64,000 bases of DNA from Talaromyces rugulosus (taxonomy: Eukaryota > Ascomycota > Eurotiomycetes > Eurotiales > Trichocomaceae): the NCBI RefSeq assembly GCF_013368755.1, contig NC_049562.1, forward strand, positions 5,952,001-6,016,000, written 5' to 3'. Below the pieces are notes generated by a model. It did not search any database. It saw only the letters and a program-made list of their open reading frames with translations, and was not told the origin of the DNA. Each line of letters begins with the position of its first letter. The first letter of the stretch is position 1. A program made the translations under genes and the position numbers. Shown piece after piece: positions 11,079-21,990 of the stretch.

Positions 11079-13191
11079 ATGACCAGCTCTATCATCCAAT
11101 CCGAACAAGGCCAGAACGCCGGGTAAGTCTTGCTCGCTCTCTTTCTGCCGCTTACATCACCCTTGGCCCATCGCGGGGCACTCCGCCGTTAACCGGACAT
11201 TCGTTCATGTTGTCGATGAACACCCTCCACGCAACAGGACGGGCGTCGATTTGATGCAATTTCTTGCATTGCTCGACTCTGCACGCCCATGTCCGTCCAC
11301 ACGCTGACTGGCCGCCGTTTAGTTCGATCGAGCTCAAGGATGACACCGTCATCGTTGTGCTAGGTGCCTCTGGCGACCTGGCCAAGAAGAAGACTGTACG
11401 CTAGATTCTCTATCACAACGTAACTAATCTGCGTGAGAAATACTGACAATCGCAGTTCCCCGCTCTTTTCGGTCTGGTACGTGGACGTTTCCCCGAATCG
11501 CTGACTTGAGCCCCATTAACAATTCCTAGTACCGCAACAAATTCCTCCCCAAGGACATCCAGATCGTGGGCTATGCTCGCACAAAGATGGACCACGCCGA
11601 GTACCTGCGGCGAGTCAAGTCCTACATCAAAGTGCCCACCAAGGAGATCGAAGAGCAACTCGAGAGCTTCTGCAAGCTGTGTACATACATCTCTGGACAG
11701 TATGACCAGGACGACTCCTTCATCAACCTCAACAAGCACCTCGAAGAGATCGAAAAGGGCCAAAAGGAACAGAACCGCGTGTTTTACATGGCGCTTCCTC
11801 CCAGTGTCTTCACCACCGTGTCCGATCAACTAAAGAGAAACTGCTACCCCAAGGCCGGTGTTGCCCGCATTATTGTAAGCTATCTGGAATCACTAGCGAC
11901 GTAGTGAAGACACCCTAACATGGATGACCACAGGTTGAGAAGCCCTTTGGCAAAGACCTCCAGAGCTCTCGCGACCTACAAAAGGCTCTGGAGCCCAACT
12001 GGAAGGAGGAGGAGATTTTCCGCATCGACCACTACCTGGGCAAGGAAATGGTCAAGAACATTCTCATCCTTCGTTTCGGCAACGAGTTCTTTGGCGCTAC
12101 CTGGAACCGCCAACACATTGACAATGTCCAGGTATTTTTAATCCCCATCAACTACGAGTTTTCGTCGAGGCTGACATTCGTAGATCACATTCAAAGAGCC
12201 TTTCGGCACCGAAGGTCGTGGCGGTTACTTTGACGAGTTTGGCATCATTCGCGATGTCATGCAAAACCGTATGTTTTGTGTGCTGCGCATTATTGGTAAT
12301 AGTAATACTAACTCGCACAGATCTTCTCCAGGTCTTGACGTTGCTTGCCATGGAGCGCCCGATTTCCTTCTCCGCCGAAGACATCCGTGACGAAAAGGTG
12401 CGTGTTTTGCGAGGAATCGATGCTATTGAGCCCAAGAATGTCATCATTGGTCAGTACGGCCGATCGCTCGATGGCAGCAAGCCTTCGTACAAGGAAGACG
12501 ACACCGTTCCCAAGGAGTCCCGCTGCGCGACTTTCTGCGCCATGGTGGCCTACATCAAGAACGAGCGATGGGATGGCGTTCCCTTTATTCTCAAGGCCGG
12601 TAAAGGTAGGTAAAACTGGATAAAAAATTTTGAGCATGGCTGACTGTTATAGCTCTCAACGAGCAAAAGACGGAGATTCGCATCCAGTTCAAGGATGTCA
12701 CCTCGGGAATCTTCAAAGACATTCCTCGCAACGAGCTGGTCATCCGTGTGCAACCCAACGAGTCGGTCTACATCAAGATGAACTCGAAGCTGCCCGGTCT
12801 CTCGATGCAGACAGTTGTGACCGAGCTCGACCTCACCTACCGCCGCCGCTTCTCGGACTTGAAGATCCCCGAGGCGTACGAATCCTTGATCCTGGACGCG
12901 CTCAAGGGCGACCACTCCAACTTTGTGCGTGACGACGAGCTCGATGCCAGCTGGAGAATCTTTACGCCTCTGCTGCACTACCTCGACGACAACAAAGAGA
13001 TCATTCCCATGGAATACCCATACGGTTAGTCCACCATTTTTCGCCCCTCTGTTTTCTTCCACTGACTTGTGTGTGTAGGCTCCCGAGGACCCGCCGTCTT
13101 GGACGACTTTACGTCTTCGTTTGGATACAAGTTCAGCGATGCTGCCGGATACCAATGGCCTCTGCACTCGTCCGCGCCCAACCGGCTGTAG
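11079..13191 (+). CDS. gsdA: Glucose-6-phosphate 1-dehydrogenase
   Basis: Nine exons (11079-11122, 11323-11395, 11456-11476, 11530-11874, 11934-12131, 12184-12268, 12321-12605, 12653-13024, 13079-13191) encode 511 residues, the family's normal length. The enzyme oxidises glucose-6-phosphate with NADP+ and opens the pentose phosphate pathway in the cytosol. The nucleotide-binding motif [18 protein letters not shown] and the active-site motif [14 protein letters not shown] are intact. The C-terminus reads [14 protein letters not shown]. Exon 3 is a 21-base microexon coding FPALFGL, and the first intron is about 200 bases, long for this window. Long open frames on the opposite strand are shadows. 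Confidence 0.96.
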
Positions 13192-13936
13192 GCGACTGGA
13201 TGCACTGACGATGCAATATATGTTGACATGAATCAAGAGTCTGTGGAGGATTCCCCCCTTATTTAACGATACCTTGTCCGAGCACTGCCCGGAGCCCACT
13301 TCCTAGAGTTTCGTGAATATATATCAAATGATTGATCTTGGTATGTGGAAGCATGCTGAGTACGGCGTAATTTGATGTTTTTATTTTTATTTTTTTATTT
13401 TTCAAAGGAAAAAAGTACGTAGATAGGCCTGAATCAAATGAGATTATTTTTGCTACAAGTGTTACTATAAGTTAGAGGCGGGCCGAGCCCCTGAGCATGG
13501 GCCAAGTCAGCCCTCACAGCCCCAGGAGACGGACGACGCTAACACCGCACCAAGACCCGCAGCTTTGCCTCAACTCAACTCAACTTCTTTTTCCCCGACT
13601 TGCGCCTTCTTCGACTTCAGCGCGGAGACTCACGTTGTGTGACGACAGAACTTGGACCTGTTGAAACAAGTGAAACAAATACCTGCCCTCTCTCGCTCTC
13701 TGACACCACGCGACCTCAGTTTCCGACGATTGCGTCGCCTTCTGTTCCTGAAACCGCATTCGGCGATCGTTGTTCCAGGTCAACAACACGAACCAGTTAT
13801 TTTACCGGAGGGTGCTTCTCCTTTCGAATATATTCGCATTGCCTCGAACCTCCTACTCGGCCGACATTGGGAATACTCTAGACAAAGGGCACAACCCGGC
13901 GGAGCGGAGTGAACTTGCACATATCGATGCTTAGGG
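13192..13936. other. Intergenic region and 5' leader of the sugar transporter
   Basis: The first part is the 3' region of the dehydrogenase gene. The second part, from about 13500, is less AT-rich and lies just ahead of the transporter. Small open frames exist but none has a recognisable motif. Confidence 0.5.
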
Positions 13937-16096
13937 ATGAGAGCGGCATCATGGACGGGCTCTCCCTCCATCAAGGGCCGGTCGGAAGCGACGAGGATGG
14001 CGCTGTTGACGTTTAGTCTGACGGGGGTTGCGTAGGTTTTTTTTTTTTTTTTTTTCTGTGCTGCAAGGGATTGATTGAGTGAGTGTTGATTGATTGCTGA
14101 CATGTGCTACCTGTGCAGGTTTACATGGGGTGTTGAAATGTCTTGTACGTGGCACAATGCTTCTCTGAAGAGAGAGACTATTTACTAACAACGATTACAA
14201 GATTGCACGCCATACCTGCTCCAACTCGGCCTCACCAAATCGCGCACCTCGCTCGTCTGGGTCGCCGGCCCGCTGTCCGGCCTGATCATGCAGCCTCTAA
14301 TCGGCGTCATCGCCGACCGCTCGCGCTCGAAATGGGGCAGGAGGAGGCCCTTTATGATTTCTGGAGCTGTGATTGTTGCGTTTTGTTTGTTGTTGCTCGG
14401 CTGGACGTCTGAGTTGGTTGCGACGTTTGTGCAGGATATTGAAAAGGTTAGCCACTGGCCCTTCCGCCAGCGTTGATACCTTATGTTCAGGCTGACGTTG
14501 GAAATAGAGGAAAAAAGCGACAATTGCTGTCGCGGTGCTGTCTATTTATGGCGTCGACTTTGCGATCAATGCAGGTTTGTTTTTCTTGTCCTTTTGCCTT
14601 GTTTCATGCTGACAAGACCAGCCCAAGCTTGCTGTCGAAGTCTGATTGTCGACACGCTGCCAATTTCTCAACAGCAACTAGGTTCCGCATGGGGTAAGCT
14701 CGTCTATATTCTTTTTTTCAGAAATGAAATCTAACCCAATTTCTAGCGAACCGGATGCAAGCGATAGGTTCCCTGATCGGCTATGTCGTCGGATCAATCG
14801 ACATGGTCACCACGTTTGGCACGCGGTTCGGCGACACACAGTTCAAGCAAATGACCGTTGTCGCGGCGCTTTTCTTGGTCGCGTCTGTTTTGGTCACTTG
14901 CTACTCGGTGACTGAACGAGTGTTGGTTTCGGCAAGGTTAGTTCGTTTTACACGTTGCTCTTTGATATGGTCTGACAAACGACAGAGGGTCCGAAGGTCG
15001 AAATGGCTTTTTCCAAGTCCTTTCGCAACTTTACAAGACCACCATGGACATTCCGCCTCGCATACAGGCAATCTGCTGGGTACAGTTTTGGTCGTGGATT
15101 GGTAGGTGATACGCACTGTAATAAACGACACAAACTGACGAGTCCACAGGCTGGTTTCCCTTTTTGTTTTACAGTACTACCTGGGTTGGCGAAACGTACT
15201 TTCGCTACGAGAATCCCGAATTCGCGGCCAAATCGTCAGATACTCTGGGCGACGTCGGTCGTCTGGGCAGTCTGTCACTCGTGATCTTCTCTTCAGTCAC
15301 CTTTCTCAGCTCTGTGCTTTTGCCGTTTGGCGTGCGCTCGCCCGATAGCAACAGCAAACGAGCCAACTTCACTGCGCGTCCTTCGCCTGGAATGGCAGCG
15401 CTACTCCGACGCTTCAAGAAGTTCCGTCCCAATCTGGCCACGGCCTGGCTTCTGTCGCATCTGTTGTTTGCTGGAACCATGGTTTTCGCTCCGATGGCCC
15501 GGTCTTTAAGGTTTGCCACGTTCCTGGTGTCTATATCTGGGATTCCGTGGGCTGTGTCTGGATGGGCGCCGTTTGCCTTTATGGGTGTTGAAATCAACCG
15601 ACTAGCGCTAGAACCGCCGACAACGCCGCGGCCAACAGCGACAATGATCACGTCGGCAACGTACCGAACCCATGGCTACCGGCCTGTGGACAGCGTCGAC
15701 CGAGACGTCGAAATGGATGTTCTCCGCCTGAACCACCGCGCGTTAGACGACGACAGCGACGACGAGTCAGTAGCAACAACCGAAGGCCCCTCGACTGGCG
15801 AACTTGCCGGAATCTACCTGGGCGTGTTGAACGTCTACACCACGCTCCCGCAGTTTGTCGGCACGTTTATCAGCTGGATCGTTTTCAGTTTGCTAGAACC
15901 GGACGTCCCAGTCAATGCCAGCGTCCCAGACGACAACAGCAACGGCAACAGCAATTTAGACTCGAGCGCGCGCGACAACGGATGGATCAATCTAGACACG
16001 GACGCGCCGAACGCTATTGCGGTCTGTCTGTTTATCGGCGCGCTCAGTGCGCTGGTTGCTACCGAGGCGACTCGACGGTTCCGCAAGCTGCGGTAG
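13937..16096 (+). CDS. Sucrose-type MFS (GPH family) transporter
   Basis: Exons 13937-14031, 14119-14144, 14202-14446, 14508-14574, 14622-14693, 14747-14936, 14986-15101 and 15150-16096 give 585 residues. The start reads SIKGRSEATRMALLTFSL, then FTWGVEMSYCTPYLLQLG, WVAGPLSGLIMQP and the loop RSRSKWGRRRPFM. That order is typical of fungal and plant alpha-glucoside/sucrose-proton symporters. About twelve membrane spans are expected, with a long acidic loop (DDDSDDES) before the last ones. It probably imports sucrose or a related disaccharide across the plasma membrane; the exact sugar is inference. The ATG at 13937 is the only one in frame with the conserved N-terminus. All eight exon joins keep the frame. 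Confidence 0.9.
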
Positions 16097-16761
16097 TTTT
16101 GTCATCTCTTTCTTTTTCTTTCCAGCTGGCATGACGATTTATGATATTTTTTTCTTTGCTTTTCTGTTATTCCACGTACATATGCGGTGGGCTAAGGCGC
16201 AGTGATACCCATGTAACATTGAAGTTGATACGCTGATTTCCTGCACTTGATTATTATTGCCGTGGAACATGTCGCTTTGTATATAGACTAATGTAATATA
16301 TCAACCTATATAACAAATATCCGCCGCTTTATGCTCAGCCTAACTCGGGGATGGCGCCCGCTACCCTGAATGTACGTCTAGATAGACAAGTTCTTTGTAA
16401 CTTGGACTTTTGTCTAGATGTAATTGAATTTACACTTACGATTAATTTGTTTTGGCATGCAAAAAGTCGAATAGAAAGTAATTACTCTGTTTATTTTTAT
16501 ATTATTTTATTTAACTGGAGGACTTTACTGAAAAGCTGAGAAACTTGTCACCTCACTTTCGTCCACCGTTCCCTGGTGATGACATGTCTTGCACGTGGCA
16601 GCAAGCCAGCTCCCTAGAGCTGAGAGTTACTTCCGCTTTGAGCCTTGCTATCGGCATCCTCGCTCTTCCATCCCACACAAGTCACCTACATGTAACTATT
16701 CCTGCTACTGCTTAAATAATTCCCTCTCGTTAGTGACAAAAGGCTCAAGCCACCCCCCGCA
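16097..16761. other. AT-rich intergenic region
   Basis: This is the 3' region of the transporter and the promoter of the dehydrogenase that follows. No gene or RNA is recognised. Confidence 0.5.
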
Positions 16762-17770
16762 ATGTCGTCGCTCCACGCCTCGTCCCTGTACAATGTCAAC
16801 GGCCTCGTTGCTCTCATAACCGGTGGCGGCACCGGTAAGTATCTGCGCGCTTGCACCACAATAAAACCAGGGGACAGGATGCATATTAACAGATAACCAA
16901 GGCATTGGCATCATGATGGCGAAGGCGCTCGTTGAGAATGGCGCCGCCAAGGTCTACATCGCCGCTCGTCGCCTGGAGCCGCTTCAGGCCGCGGCCAAGG
17001 AGATTGGGCCCCAGGTTGTCCCTATCCGCTGTGACGTTACCGACAAGGACGATTTGATGCAGGCGGTGCAGACTGTAGAGTCCCAGGTGGGCTATTTGAA
17101 CCTTCTCATTTGCAACTCTGGCACCTCTGGCGTAGGAGACTCCCTGCTCCAAAGGGTCAAACCTCAGTCCCCCGAAGAATTCTTCGCCAAACACTGGGCC
17201 TTTAGCGTCCAGGACTACGTCCACCCTTTCGGCGTCAACGTTGCCGGCGTGTGGTACACAAGCGTGGCCTTTTTGCCGCTGCTCGACGCGGGAAACAAAA
17301 AGGGCAACGTCTCACAGAGCTCTCAAATCATCGTTATTAGCTCCACGGCCGGCTTGAGCAAGCGCGGCGACGCTGGCTTCGCCTACGGACAGTCCAAAGC
17401 CGCCAGTATACACCTGGCCAGGCAGCTTTCGACGTTGCTACCGCAGTGGGGGATGCGCGCTAATTGTATTACTCCGGGCTGTGAGTGTACAACAGATATA
17501 TGGCCATTTTCTTGACTCGACTGATGATTTATTTTACCTTTTGACACAGTTTTTCCGAGCGATTTGGTTGAACCATCATTGAAGCCGCTCAAAAACGCTG
17601 ATGGAACGTTGGGAAAGCTAGGGAGAGCGTTTCCTTTGCGAAGATTGGGAAATGAAGAAGACATGGGCGGTACAATACTGTATCTGGCTTCAAAAGCAGG
17701 CGCCTATACGAATGGCACGATTATGCTAGTTGATGGCGCGGTCATGCATAGTATCCCGTCGGTTCTCTAG
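16762..17770 (+). CDS. Short-chain dehydrogenase/reductase
   Basis: Exons 16762-16834, 16902-17480 and 17550-17770 encode 290 residues. Classical SDR signatures are present: the nucleotide-binding TGGGTGIG, the NSG loop (LICNSGTSG), the ISSTAG strand and YGQSK with Tyr186 and Lys190 as catalytic residues. The end (GRAFPLRRLGNEEDMGG, then TIMLVDGA) is also typical. The enzyme should use NAD(P)H, with an unknown alcohol or ketone substrate. The exon 2 acceptor at 16901 restores TGxxxGIG. A stronger-looking acceptor 9 bases earlier would insert three residues and spoil the motif. Confidence 0.88.
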
Positions 17771-18941
17771 GTTATGCGCTCGAAGTAGGTACAATATCAA
17801 CAATTTTATATTAAAACAAAACGGACGCTCATAGCAAACACTTGTTTGCTTCTACACATCTGCATCTGGTGCCAGATGTTTGAACGCCATATAATATTAA
17901 CAATTTATAAAAATTTATGGAGTAGCCTAAACTGATATCTAGCTTTTTTATTTTCAAACTAATTCCTCACTTTAAGCTACTTATACACGCAGAGCAACTT
18001 AAGAACCTTATAGAGGCTGATAGAGTTCTAGCCTCTCTTCTAGTAGCTAAATATAAAAGCTTTAACTTTTCTCAGAGTATTTATCTCTTTAATAGCCATT
18101 TCAATAATATTAGCTCTACTTGTCGGTATATCAACCCCTTGCCCCGGCGCCACTACACGAACAAGTGTCACGGTGCCAGCCCGTCATCGGTCGATATGCT
18201 TGTACTGCTATCCTAATCCTCAACTACTAGACCGACTATTACTCCGACTTGCTAGTAATCCACGACTACCGGATATATCATTACTCCAACATACTAGTAT
18301 AAGAAGTCTGCCTGCTATGAATAGCTTTATGTAGCTCTTGGAGCTACGTCCTGTATCTGACCCGTACCTGTACTGTGTGAGATAGCCTGACTGTAGTTAT
18401 TCTGAATCGATTTCCAATCTTCTCTGTACTGCCTGACCCTGCACCCTGACAACAAGCCCTTGCTTCGGCGCCGGTATGTAAACATGCTCTACTTTGGCCT
18501 TGGCATGTATCGACCCCCTAGATTCAGCACCGTTGTACGTACGGTGTTGAGCTTATATAGATGCTACGCCCCCCGGCAAACAACTTTACTAAAAATGTAA
18601 AAAATGTAGAAATATGTATCACCACTTGATCTCCCAACTGTCTGCCCATGCCCCCTTGGATGTAACTTCCTGCAGACCAGTGATCTGAAGCAACTGTCTC
18701 GAGCTATCGTAACTTACTTGCTGTGCATCCACTTCTTCTCCATTAAGCACAACTGCTCCACCAAACTCTTGTAACTTTCACTCCTTTTAATAACGTATTA
18801 TACTTGATTTGAAATAGTATATCCTGCAAATAGATAATACATTCGATAAAGTAATTAGCAATTATGATAGCAACTAATAGTATGAGATGAAACTGGTTCA
18901 AATGATGGCCTCAATTACACTTCCTCGCCTGATTCCTCGTC
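17771..18941. other. AT-rich, RIP-like relic region
   Basis: From about 17860 the DNA is very TA-rich and loses coding character. From 18123 a stretch beginning TGTCGGTATATCAACCCC has a short motif, CCTTGCCCCGGCGCC, that recurs diverged near 18448 (CCCTTGCTTCGGCGCC). This would fit a mutated transposon or solo LTR, but no clear terminal repeats or target duplication were found. No open gene is present. Confidence 0.4.
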
Positions 18942-20090
18942 TCATTCCAGCTCCATAAGCACTTCTCCAAAAGGAGTCTTTTTAACCACCTTCCATCTGC
19001 GCATGTCGCTATTATCAACCACTTCGAAAGTTCCAACTCGATGACTATCATTCAGATACGTCCGGTAGTTATGGATTGTCTTGTTGCCGGTCTTCACAGG
19101 TGTCGTATGAGGAGTAGCTTCAATGGAATCTTTAAGTACTTTATCGACCAATTGAATAATATGAAGTTTTTGAGATGCCCATTTATAGGTGTTTGAAACG
19201 AAAAGGTTGCGATCTTCATCAAGATAAGCAAATTCGTATTTATCCGAGTCAGTGATAAGTCCGAAAACGCAGGAATTTATTTTTGTCGACTCCTTTCGGC
19301 TGTCCTGAACCGCAGCGAGATAAACAATCAATTGTGGAAGTGCAATTGATACTAAACCTGGATTTTTTGCTTCTCTAAATAGGGATTAGTATGGAATAAT
19401 ATTTCATATAAGGAGAATACATACAAGACAATCAAGGCTGTGTGTAAATCGCTTTTTTGTTTTCCGTATGCAAGGCAATTGCCGGCCCTGCCTTGAATAA
19501 GCTTGTTTAACGGCTCGCTCTTCACAGATAGCGTCATTTTAGGAAACCAATTTAGACAATGTTCAGACTTTGAGTCTTCGAGTTGTTCAAGTCGGTCACA
19601 AAATATTATATCAAGGATTGTTCGGCAGTTTGTCTCGGAATTTGCTAGCCTGAAATACGGCGACATAAGGATCTTGTCGATACCAGTATCTAAACGCCAA
19701 ACATTAGCACTATATAGAATGAGCACACCGATCTAGGACTGACCAGCCCATTCTGATAGTCGACCATCACTCAGTTCACTGCTTTTAGGTTCCCACAAAT
19801 GTTTTGGGCTATTTCGATTGTAGGTCACTTGTACAGCATCCGCAGCCTCCTCTAAGGTAGTGAATTTAGTGGCAGGTAGTTGTAGACGACGTAGTAGGCT
19901 GGCAGGAATTTTCAAGTTCCTTAGTGAAATTTTGAACAATTTCAATCTGCTTGGTGATATCAGGGTGATCTGACGCAAATGTATTTATTGTAATGATCAT
20001 AGCCTGTAATGAAGTGATAACCATCTGCAGTTTGTCAGAATCTGTTCGAAGAACTGGGCGACCGTCCCTAGTACGCTTTTGAGGAGACAT
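18942..20090 (-). pseudogene. PD-(D/E)XK nuclease-like fungal gene, possibly decaying
   Basis: Read on the minus strand, the clear part runs from about 19970 to 18942 through introns at 19690-19743 and 19375-19424. The joined exons give ALIVLEAKNPGLVS, LPQLIVYLAAVQDSRK, CVFGLITDSDKYEFAYLDED and IEATPHTTPVKTGNKT. This order matches a large fungal family with a restriction-endonuclease-like EAK core. In relatives as I recall them, GRADY precedes the EAK strand; here it reads GRAGN, so a catalytic acid may be lost. The first exon (ATG at 20090) is out of frame with the rest near 19930-19990 unless a poor intron with a GTCAGA donor is used. It could be a live gene with an unusual intron or an early pseudogene. 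It sits beside RIP-like DNA. Confidence 0.55.
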
Positions 20091-20973
20091 TGTTTGATAT
20101 GGAGGATGAGGATAGCTGGGTATGATTGTTGGTAATTGGTAGGCATCAACGCGAGGAACAAGAAGGTGCAGGATGAGGGAGAGCAGCAACGTCACACGTG
20201 ACCAAGAAGGGATGTCAGACTTTTTACCACTACCCCAAAAAGGGAACCCTTCTGGGAATTGATGTAAATGGTAGTCTTATTCCAGTTTGACAAGGGACGC
20301 TAAAACGGGTGAATGCGGGGTATCACTTGATATATGAGGACTTGACGCCATTAATTATAGTCATGCTATTATTGGGCCATTGATATTGTAAGAACAGGCA
20401 ACTTCAAATATTGATATTGGATATCTTAATGCTCTTAACAACATTTGAAAAAGTATGGAGGTTATTATTCCAAGCCCAAGCTTAAAACAGCCATGTAGAT
20501 TGGTTATTTTATAGGTTAATACATATATGTGATATTTAGCTCCAGTCATTCTGTACTCCGGACGTCAACTGCATGTATACATTGGCATCCATTCAACCAA
20601 CCCTCTCCTTAGCCGAGCGAAACAAAGCCTCACTACCGACAGTCCAGTCGATTGGAAAAAGGCCGGTCCAGATCAATTGACCGTCAATTGCATGCATCAT
20701 TTGAAAGCGAAAAATGTCTCAGCAAAACTCTTTGAGTGGCTCATCGGCGTTAAGAGACTAGCCTGACCCACTTTTATCGGCGATAACTTCACAAAACGGA
20801 TATCAAATGCGTCATAGTTGCCATTCAGGTTTGGACAAACACGACTTAAAACCGATGCCTTCGGGTTATAGTAATCATATAAACATGGCGACAGGCAAGA
20901 TTCGACGTTCAAGGACATCAAGATCCTCAGCCAACTTCATATCTATCTAATCTTTTATTGGATCAAATCCAAA
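20091..20973. other. AT-rich intergenic region with a diverged repeat copy
   Basis: Bases 20526-20615 resemble 24495-24575: both have CTCCAGTCATTCTGTA, later TGTATACAT, then ATCCATTCAACCAACC. The end of the stretch also matches the 3' end of the DUF6640 gene (25615-25635). A TATA-like ATATAAA at about 20877-20883 lies some 90 bases ahead of the hydrolase start. Confidence 0.5.
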
Positions 20974-21966
20974 ATGCCTTCCCACGGTCAATACACTGTT
21001 GAAAAGGTCCAGTATCCTTCACACGGAGAGACTATCGCCGGGGTCTTATTTCGTCCCATCAATAATAATGCCACGAACCCACCCGGTATCGTTGTCACCG
21101 GTCCGTATTCTTTTATGAAAGAACAAGCGCCGCTGCAATACGCGACTCGCCTGGCAGACGAAGGCTACGCAGCCCTAATCTTCGACCCTCGCACAGTCGG
21201 CGAAAGCACCGGCCAGCCCCGACGACTGGAAAATCCCAAAATGAAAAACGAGGATATGGTCGCCGGGCTTGACTATCTCTCTGGACGCGGCGACGTCGAT
21301 GCATCTCGGCTCTTCTTAGTCGGCATCTGTCAGGGCGGCCCTCAATCCCTGGACGTTGCATCTTACGACAGCCGGGTTGTGGGCGTTGCCTCGGTCACGG
21401 GGTACTATCGGGATCACGAAACTGACATTTATATGATTTGTGCTGGTTGTGTTGCGTGGGAGCCTGGCGTGGATATTGCGGCATTGAAGATGCCCACCGC
21501 CGAACAGGGAGAAGCTCTGTACAAAGCACGATATGAGCGAGCCAAACAAGCTCGTGAGCTGTATGAAAAGACCGGCCAAGTGGTATACCAGCCGCTGGTT
21601 GATCCAAAAGCCGCAGACCCTAATACCGGGTCATTGGCCGGTCTTCCGGGACCAGTCGTTTGGGCTTGGTATGGCCCATGGACAATGAAGGGATTCGAAA
21701 ACCGATACGCAGTAATGAGCGACCTGGACCACTTTGACTATACCACCGTCCCTGGTGTGGCGAAGTTAGAGAAGCCGGCGCTGCTGATCCACGGGGATAA
21801 TTGCATGAATGCACCGGCTGCTAAGCGTCACTACGAGTCCATTCCTACCTCTCAAAAAAAGTTAATCTGGAAGAACGAGTTCTCTCACTTTCAGCACTAC
21901 GAGCAGCCGGATTGTGTTGATAGCAATGTGGGGGAGATTGCAGCTTGGTTTGCGGAGGTCAAATAG
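20974..21966 (+). CDS. Alpha/beta hydrolase, dienelactone-hydrolase-like
   Basis: A single exon of 330 residues. It has the strand IVVTGPYSFMKEQ, the oxyanion-side stretch ALIFDPRTVGESTGQPR and a nucleophile elbow VGICQGG with Cys119 in place of the usual Ser. Later come LLIHGDNCMNA and FSHFQHYE, likely to supply the acid and His. A cysteine nucleophile is known in dienelactone hydrolases. The substrate is unknown. The gene converges with the Zn2Cys6 regulator, with 24 bases between stops, which hints at a shared locus but not a proven link. Confidence 0.85.
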   Translation: MPSHGQYTVEKVQYPSHGETIAGVLFRPINNNATNPPGIVVTGPYSFMKEQAPLQYATRLADEGYAALIFDPRTVGESTGQPRRLENPKMKNEDMVAGLDYLSGRGDVDASRLFLVGICQGGPQSLDVASYDSRVVGVASVTGYYRDHETDIYMICAGCVAWEPGVDIAALKMPTAEQGEALYKARYERAKQARELYEKTGQVVYQPLVDPKAADPNTGSLAGLPGPVVWAWYGPWTMKGFENRYAVMSDLDHFDYTTVPGVAKLEKPALLIHGDNCMNAPAAKRHYESIPTSQKKLIWKNEFSHFQHYEQPDCVDSNVGEIAAWFAEVK

Positions 21967-21990
21967 AATGCGATAGGATAGGTACACTCT

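Noticed and set aside
12550..13299. 249-codon open frame on the minus strand
   Set aside because: It lies antisense to the last exons of glucose-6-phosphate dehydrogenase, which has strong motifs; the reverse frame has none.
17771..18941. Calling a complete LTR retrotransposon
   Set aside because: No gag, protease or reverse transcriptase motif and no pair of long terminal repeats could be found.
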